DNA of 64,000 nt. Source: Stomorhina lunata (taxonomy: Eukaryota; Arthropoda; Insecta; Diptera; Rhiniidae). A program made the position numbers and the translations under genes. This document shows positions 58,088 to 64,000 of the stretch, piece after piece. Location: positions 19,310,850 through 19,374,849 of the forward strand of contig OW121742.1 in assembly GCA_933228675.1 (NCBI GenBank), read 5' to 3'. Within the stretch, counting starts at the first letter, position 1. Every line of letters starts with the position of its first letter. A model generated the notes under the pieces. The model was not told the origin of the DNA. It did not search any database and saw only the letters and a program-made list of their open reading frames with translations.

Positions 58088-59753
58088 GTTTCCAAAAAAA
58101 ATGAACCGTTAGCATATTAACTCACAAACTAATGATTAAAATAACATGAAATTTAACCTGCAGTCTTTTAAAGGTTAGTACTAACAGGAAATGGGGTAAA
58201 CACAATAAAACTAGAGCCATTATGTTTGGATGCGGAATTTTTCAGCCCATGTGTTGTAAGTATTACATTAGTTTATCACATCTTATACATTTTTGTTTAA
58301 ACCAAGTTTATCAGAACATATTTAGCCCAATTATGAAAACTTCCAGGGAGTTTTTTTTCCTTCCCAATCAATTGTTCCCTTGAAAAAATACCTTATTCTA
58401 ATTTCTCAGGGAGTAAGCAAAATGGGAGAAAAAAAATCGGTATCAAAAGTTTTGATTTTGTTATTTATTTTGTGAAATCATAAAAAATATGTTTTTTTTA
58501 TTAGGGAAATAATTCCCAGGGAATCGTTTTTAATAATTGGGCTCATTGTTAAAAATTAAAAATTTTCAAAAAAAATTTTTTTGAAAAATGTTAAAAAAAT
58601 TTCAAATATGCATTTATTTGTTTATATTTTAACTTTATTTCATTAGATGTTAAAGTTTAGAGTTTTTAAGTTCTTTTATTTATATTACTATTTCCTTTTT
58701 AATATAATTTAAGATAATAATTATTTTAATTAATTAATAATTACACGTACTTCTCAAGCTAAATACGCTACAAAAGAAAATAGGGGGTTGTTGTTGTTGG
58801 TTGGTTGCTTACTTTCTTTTATAAGTTTGCTGTTGTTGTTGTTGAATTGTGTGAGAGTGAGTGTTGTATTAGTAAATTTTTATGCAATTGTTTAAAACTG
58901 TTGTAAATTAACAACAGAAAAGACGGCTCAATATGACGACAACTCTCTTCTAATATGTAAACAATGTTTTATAGGTTAATAATTTTAAAGTATTTATTAA
59001 ATAATAAAAATGTTGATGACTTTTTCGTTTATTTATTCCAGCGACAACGTCCATGACCACCTTCTTCTCGTTCCTTCCTTCCAGACCTTAGTTTAAGAAC
59101 GAAAATATGTAGTTAATTATTTTTCTCTTCCTCTCTTTGAATTAATTCGTCTTCTCTTTAACTTTTTACTTCTGCTGTGTTTGACTTACTAATTACTTCA
59201 ATAAAAGAGAGCCATCATGTTAATTGTATTTAATTATGTTTTTTTTTCTTTTTGCTTATAGAGGATTTTTTTATAAGGAGTAATAAGTATTAAATCTAAA
59301 GTAGCAGCGATAGGTAGAGATTGTTTTGTTAGAGATGATGTTTGTTTGCATGTTCAAATAATAATTAAACAAAAAAAAGACATTTTTTTATAAATAACAT
59401 CATCATTACCAGCAACATGTTTAAAACAAAATTAAAAAAAAAAAAATATTATTTTTATGTTCTTAAGTTCATTTAGCAGCAACATTATTTAATAATTTTA
59501 AAGCTGTTAAATATTTATTGGTTTTGTTGTTGTCTGATGTTAACGATAATGATGTTTTAAATTTTTCTTGTTGTGGTTGTTGTTTTTGTTGCTCCTTATA
59601 TATCATTAGGCAATTCTTATTTATTTTAAATAATAATTGTTGCTGTTTGATAGTGCAGTTTTTATTTATTTTTGTTGTTGTTGTTGGTTTACTCTGCTTT
59701 TATTGTAGTTGTTGTTGTTGACGTCATTGTAAATGCTTTGCAGTTCTGATCAA
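58088..59753. other. Uev1A 3' region
   Basis: Includes the likely Uev1A 3' UTR on the minus strand, with runs of TTGTTG (CAA repeats on the minus strand) near 59520-59730 and poly(A) candidates (TTTATTTATT at about 59027-59036). A purine-rich minus-strand stretch near 59041-59095 is open in two frames but has no identifiable product. CAACAACAACAACAGC followed by a GTAAGC donor near 58805-58850 (minus) could be a 5' UTR exon of another transcript. Confidence 0.35.
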
Positions 59754-62700
59754 CTAAAAACAGCTACCTTCTGGGGGTTGCGCCAATTTTAGATTTTCCT
59801 TACAAGTCATAATTCGACGTATCTCCTGTAATAAGGACTTAATAGTATATTCACGGTTCCATCGTGACAACATGGGTACTAGTCTTGAATCAACCTAAAA
59901 CGTTATACAAATTTTTATATATGTAAGTTATGTTTCATTTATTAATATTAAAAAAAGCTTACCACGCCATTTTGATTAATACAATTAATATTAATTTTTG
60001 TTAAGAACTTTATCGTAGGAGGTTCGTCAGGATAACGATCACCGCAATCAATCTTCAATGAATACATTCTATTTTCAAAAGGTGTCTGAAAAATAAAATA
60101 AAATTATAAAATTTATAAAAACAAGTAAGAAAAGCTATAGTCGGTCAAGCCCGACTATATTATACCCTTCACTACCAAGGTCAAATATAGACCAACTATA
60201 TGCCATTTTTTCAAAATTTCGAGATTTATATCATTTCCGGCTAAGGGCCTAATATGGGAGCTAGGATCAATTGTGGATCGATTGTTACCATTGTTATTGG
60301 TTCATATTTATAAAATATTTATCTGTGCAAAGTTTAAGTAATCAAATGCATTTATGTTTAGTGTAATTAACGTTTTTGTGCTCTAATGTGTATATAAACG
60401 TCTTTTAAGAATGTGTCTTGTATGTAAAAAATTATTATCCGAGACTAATATTTTTAAAAGGTGTAATGTGTATATAAACGTCTTTTAAGAATGTGTCTTG
60501 TATGGGAGGTATGGTCAAATATGGGCCGATTTCTACAAAATTAGGAACACTGATTAAGTTTATGAGAGGAAGATCCTACGAAAAATCTATGGTCCAATCA
60601 GCATTAACAATGAATTTCGGCATCGATTTAATCATGAGCTGTATTAGTTATTTGCTGACATTGACATAGTAAAAATCATTAAACAGCAGCGTTTGCTAGG
60701 ACATGTGGTGCGAACTCGAGGGAACTCGAAGACGAGGACGACCGAAACTTCGATGGAAAACAACTCAGGGTGTGATTCTAAGTCGATTGGTATACTAAAA
60801 GGTGGGTCTCATAAAAATATTTATATGCGTTACAAACATCAGTACAAACCCAATATACCCTTTGCACCTATGGTGGTGAAGGGTAAAAAGATTGTTCCGA
60901 ACAAAATATGCATTTACTCGTTTAGCAAATCTTTTAATCGCGTTAACTTCTATAGTTATGTAAGATACTATTGTTGAAAATCATTAATTTTACAGTGCTA
61001 GTTAAAAAACCCAACAAAATGAGACCTAGTGATTAAGGTTTTTTAGGTTAGCTCCAGTTTTCGAGATATAGCGTTATAAAAAAATGGAGGAGGTTACCCA
61101 AAAAATTTTCGAAAACTGTTTATTTTCTTGAACTAAGCCATCAATTTTATGAAATTTAAGGATAATATCTGTGGCTTGGTGCTAAAAGGGTCAATGTCAA
61201 TTTTTTGATGTTTTGAGTTTATCATTGCATTAGATTCCCTTATTTTTCCTCTTTTATTTGGCTTCAAAAGCTAATCCCCAACTTAACTCAAACATATTTA
61301 TTAGGGTTTTTTATGGGCAATATTACTATAAATTGATATGGAAAATAAAAACTTTAAATTAAATTTTCTCAAAACTATTTTTTTTTTTTTTTTTGACATT
61401 GACCCTTTTAGCACCAAGTCACAGATATATAGATTTGTTTACGGATTTTTATCATTAAGGGCTTGTTCGGCACTTCGTTTCCTACAAGCATATATTAATA
61501 AAAACTGCATAACTGGATTATGGAGTTTTTAATGCATTTTTGAAATTTTTGTGATTTAAAAAAAAATATATATTTTTTTTGCAAACAAAAAAATTTATTT
61601 CTAAAAAGATTAAAAATATTTAGTGTTTCTGAAAGATAATTTTGTTGTCGAATTTCGATTTTTTTACTTAGTTAAGCGAATATTTATTACGCAACCTCCT
61701 CCATTTTTTTTATGACGCTATATCTCGAAAACTAAAGCTAACCTAAAAAACAGTTAGCAACATTGAATTCAGCTTAGTCGATTTATCTTTATTCAATAGG
61801 TCCCCATTTTGTCTTTAAAAAAAAGTTGTCAAAATGCGGACAAGACCGTCAAGTTTGAAGCAATATGTTGGGACTGGACGGCATTCAACTTCACTCGTTT
61901 TTTCTATTACTGAGGCAAGAGCCGATATATACCGCACAAAAGTCAATGGTTTAATTTCATAAATGTCCCAATGCATTTTTTGCTTTAGAAACAAAATTGA
62001 CAAGAATATACATAAGTGTTATGATTGAGTACTCTATGTAAATGTATGTTTAGTAGATCTGATCAGTACATCATTGACAACATAATGCGCTCCAGTATCC
62101 AATAGAAACCCTTTAAACAACTAGAGGACTTACAATATGCCAATGACGTATGTCTTCTAAGCCAAAACTTTGTGTTAAAAAAATCAAAATCTGAATTCGG
62201 CATTCTTCGAGCTGTTTGGAATTCTCGGTAAATACTTAATACATGGTGGCCGAATCGCATTAAAAATGAAGATCTACTAAACGCGACAAACCAAATCCCT
62301 GCTTCTATAAAGGTACATAGTCAGCGAAAGTGGCGGTGGATAGACAACACAAGCAAGAACGTGGAGAAGGTAAATTTATGCGAAATTTTAAGCTATTCAT
62401 TGAATGACGTATGCCTAACATCTCGCAATAGGGACCGATTTAAAAGGATGGTTGAGTCAAGGATAACAGAATGCCTGAAAATGTACTTTTAAAAATACAG
62501 GGATATCACAAATTTAGTTTGGATTTGAAACCATTCCGTAGTTGTATACCGATTATTAAGTTCTAAAGATTCCGAAAAACTTTAAATGCCTTAAAATATG
62601 ACAAAACACGATTTATTTAATTGAAATCAGTAACTCTTATCTTTGATTCAACAAATAATAAAGATTAAATAAAAAAAATAATAATATTGAACAAACAAAG

Positions 62701-63246
62701 AAAAATAATCAAATTCAATTCTACTTTGAAAATAGAAAGTGGTTTTATTCTGAAAAATTTTTCTTTTTCTATAGAGCAAAATACGAAATTTATGCATTCA
62801 TTGAGTTTTGTGGTATGGCTGTTAATTAAAATTTATGAACTTTTAGAAAATAGCTGAAAATCTGAATGTTAATCCTAACACTGTTTCAAATGCCATGTAA
62901 CGGTATCAGGAATTGGAAGAAATGTGAATCAGGAAAACAGATATTGGTAAAGCAAAAGAAGTCGAGCAACTCTTTCAATGTGCGCCCATTAGTTTAAAAC
63001 AAAGATCAGCTTGTACGATTAAATGATTTAATACTTTTGTTTTCTCGAATTTATTATACTAAGAACAAATTAGATCTAATGTACTCAAAATACTGCTACT
63101 TACACGAGGAGGACCAATGATCATTCCGATCCAGAATGTAAGTGTCATGTCATCATCATTTTCAAGGCCCCATGAAATGGTGCCATCGCCCACACCTTTC
63201 TGACCTTGGTCTAATTCTTCCAACAAACGGAAATTTCTTGGAACCA
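59754..63246 (-). CDS. Uev1A: Ubiquitin-conjugating enzyme variant Uev1A (5' exon missing)
   Basis: Exons 63246-63104, 60085-59963 and 59894-59754 join to about 135 residues from [20 protein letters not shown] to AQPPEGSCF. Only the first few residues, encoded by an exon not found here, are missing from a protein normally of about 145. Conserved blocks include [51 protein letters not shown] and [12 protein letters not shown]. This is the UBE2V/Mms2 family: a UBC fold without the catalytic cysteine (the usual site reads [14 protein letters not shown]). It partners Ubc13 (bendless) to build Lys63-linked ubiquitin chains used in immune (IMD) and DNA-damage signalling. The intron between the first two exons seen (60086-63103, 3.0 kb) is filled with transposon debris. 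Donors are GTAAGT and GTAAGC; acceptors are TTCAG and TTTAG. Confidence 0.97.
60125..60560 (+). mobile_element. Dispersed repeat copy with an internal 41-bp duplication
   Basis: Starts near TATAGTCGGTCAAGCCCGAC and TTATACCCTTCACTACCAAG and includes AATATGGGAGC and GGAGGTATGGTCAAATATGG. An exact 41-bp segment at 60384-60424 is repeated at 60464-60504. Same family as 56620-57300. Confidence 0.55.
60663..60771 (+). mobile_element. Non-LTR retrotransposon tail fragment
   Basis: The plus strand reads [20 protein letters not shown] and, after a frameshift, [14 protein letters not shown]. Both phrases (R..GHV.R and RGRP...W) are typical of the C-terminal part of LINE polyproteins. It is frameshifted and short. 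Confidence 0.55.
61038..61751. mobile_element. Foldback element with long inverted repeats (714 bp)
   Basis: The ends are GTTTTTTAGGTTAGC and its exact complement GCTAACCTAAAAAAC. Inner arm segments also pair: CGAGATATAGCG with CGCTATATCTCG, ATGGAGGAGGTT with AACCTCCTCCAT, and CTTGGTGCTAAAAGGGTCAA with its complement near 61395-61425. The right arm has about 180 extra bases. It has no open frame of note. It looks like a MITE/foldback element in the Uev1A intron. Confidence 0.85.
62109..62492 (+). mobile_element. Decayed LINE reverse transcriptase fragment
   Basis: One frame reads [20 protein letters not shown], which carries the reverse transcriptase catalytic box (normally YADD; here YAND, so one catalytic Asp is replaced). 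After a gap another stretch reads [26 protein letters not shown] and [14 protein letters not shown], matching the C-terminal tail of these LINE proteins (ITNEEL..., RKWRWIGHTLR, W+..V). There are stops and deletions between, so the element is dead. Confidence 0.85.
62847..63026 (+). mobile_element. Tc1-like transposase remnant
   Basis: The frame reads [17 protein letters not shown], stop, RYQELEEM, stop, and on to [20 protein letters not shown]...TV.NA..RYQELG is the first helix-turn-helix of Tc1-family transposases. Two internal stops show decay. Confidence 0.65.
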
Positions 63247-64000
63247 CTGAAATATACAAAAACAAGTTTATTTATAATTTTAAAAAATAAAATAAAAAAC
63301 AATGACGCATTGCGATTAAGTCATCAGTTTTAAAATAATAGTAATTATGCAATTTAATCAATACAGCAATTACTTCGTAATGAGCGGGTAAGTAATAAAA
63401 AATAAAAGTTTATAATCTCAGAAAATTAAAGATTTTTGTTAAAAATATGTTTTAAAATTTACAAGTTTTTTAGCAGAAAGATCACGGTTGTAAACAGATT
63501 GTGCAATGGTGTTGCCAAGTAGATTTGTACAAGTATGACTGAAACCCTAAACAAGTTATATTAAACTTTTTTCGTTACAATCGCTTACCACTTTATTTTT
63601 TATTTGTTATGGTTTCCTTATTATATAAATTTTAGATTTTTTAATGTATGTAACGTTTAGAAATATTGGTCCGAGACCTATCAAGTATACCAATAGGTGT
63701 AGAATCACCATCTTAGTCGATTTAACGATGAAATTCAATACGTCCATCTGGAGGGCTGGCTTACTGGATCCCCAGTAAATCATATAATTAGAGTTCAGAT
63801 CAATATTGGCAACAAATATCAGTATATTTCTACTATATGAAACATGTAGTACTTATGTAAACAAACATCTATGTTCCAAATTTCGTTGAAATCGGTCCAT
63901 ATTTGACCATAGCTCTCATACTACACCTTTTCTCAAAAATCGTCAATCTGAAGATTGTTATAATTTTATGATTATTTGTTATATACACAAAATTTGTATA
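63247..64000. other. Uev1A upstream intron or flank with a dispersed repeat
   Basis: No first coding exon of Uev1A was found on the minus strand. GTGTTGCCAAG near 63511 resembles a housekeeping promoter motif. From about 63640 the sequence is an inverted copy of the dispersed repeat family (ACCATAGCTCTCATACTACA, TTTCGTTGAAATCGGTCCAT). Confidence 0.45.

Noticed and set aside
59518..59721. Cysteine-rich open frame (many C, F, V) upstream of the Uev1A stop
   Set aside because: Produced by TTGTTG/TGTTGT simple repeats in the Uev1A 3' UTR; no signal peptide or splice context.

Overview
This is eukaryotic nuclear DNA from a dipteran, most likely a calyptrate fly such as a blow fly. The evidence is very AT-rich DNA, short GT-AG introns, insect-style TATA and AATAAA signals, and proteins that read as close relatives of Drosophila LanA, Cyt-c1, Uev1A, Su(P) (prostaglandin E synthase 2) and anon-73B1. 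There is no bacterial or viral gene organisation. The species cannot be fixed from sequence alone.

Layout. 1-9.6 kb: the first two coding exons of laminin alpha (LanA, minus strand); its second intron runs off the left edge and is packed with minisatellites. 9.6-22.6 kb: LanA upstream DNA and four large tandem arrays. 22.9-43.4 kb: four small secreted Kazal-like cysteine-rich genes (22.9 +, 28.6 +, 35.5 -, 42.9 +) and one 160-residue secreted protein of unknown family (32.2-32.8 kb, -), each separated by 1-3 kb of minisatellite. 45.0-45.9 kb: a MANBAL/UPF0239 family membrane protein (anon-73B1, -), whose only coding intron holds a broken copy of part of Su(P). 49.1-50.7 kb: Su(P) itself (+). 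52.4-55.1 kb: cytochrome c1 (+). 59.8-63.2 kb: Uev1A (-, first exon missing), with a large intron full of decayed LINE, Tc1/mariner and foldback elements.

Roughly half of the window is tandem repeat. Most arrays differ in consensus but share a unit near 31 bp and a central dyad (CTATAG between A/T tracts, or CCTAT...ATAGG). Several show inverted orientation, nesting, shared leaders, or higher-order periods of about 517, 590, 697, 768, 791 and 840 bp.

The genes do not form one pathway. Cyt-c1 is a respiratory complex III subunit, Su(P) a thioredoxin-fold membrane protein, Uev1A a Lys63-ubiquitin cofactor and LanA a basement-membrane protein. The unusual gene content is the four-member Kazal-like cluster: all members share three exons, two phase-1 introns, a signal peptide and an unusual 6+2 cysteine layout in which exon 3 adds two cysteines beyond the Kazal six. 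All gene models were joined by hand from splice signals and reading-frame continuity.
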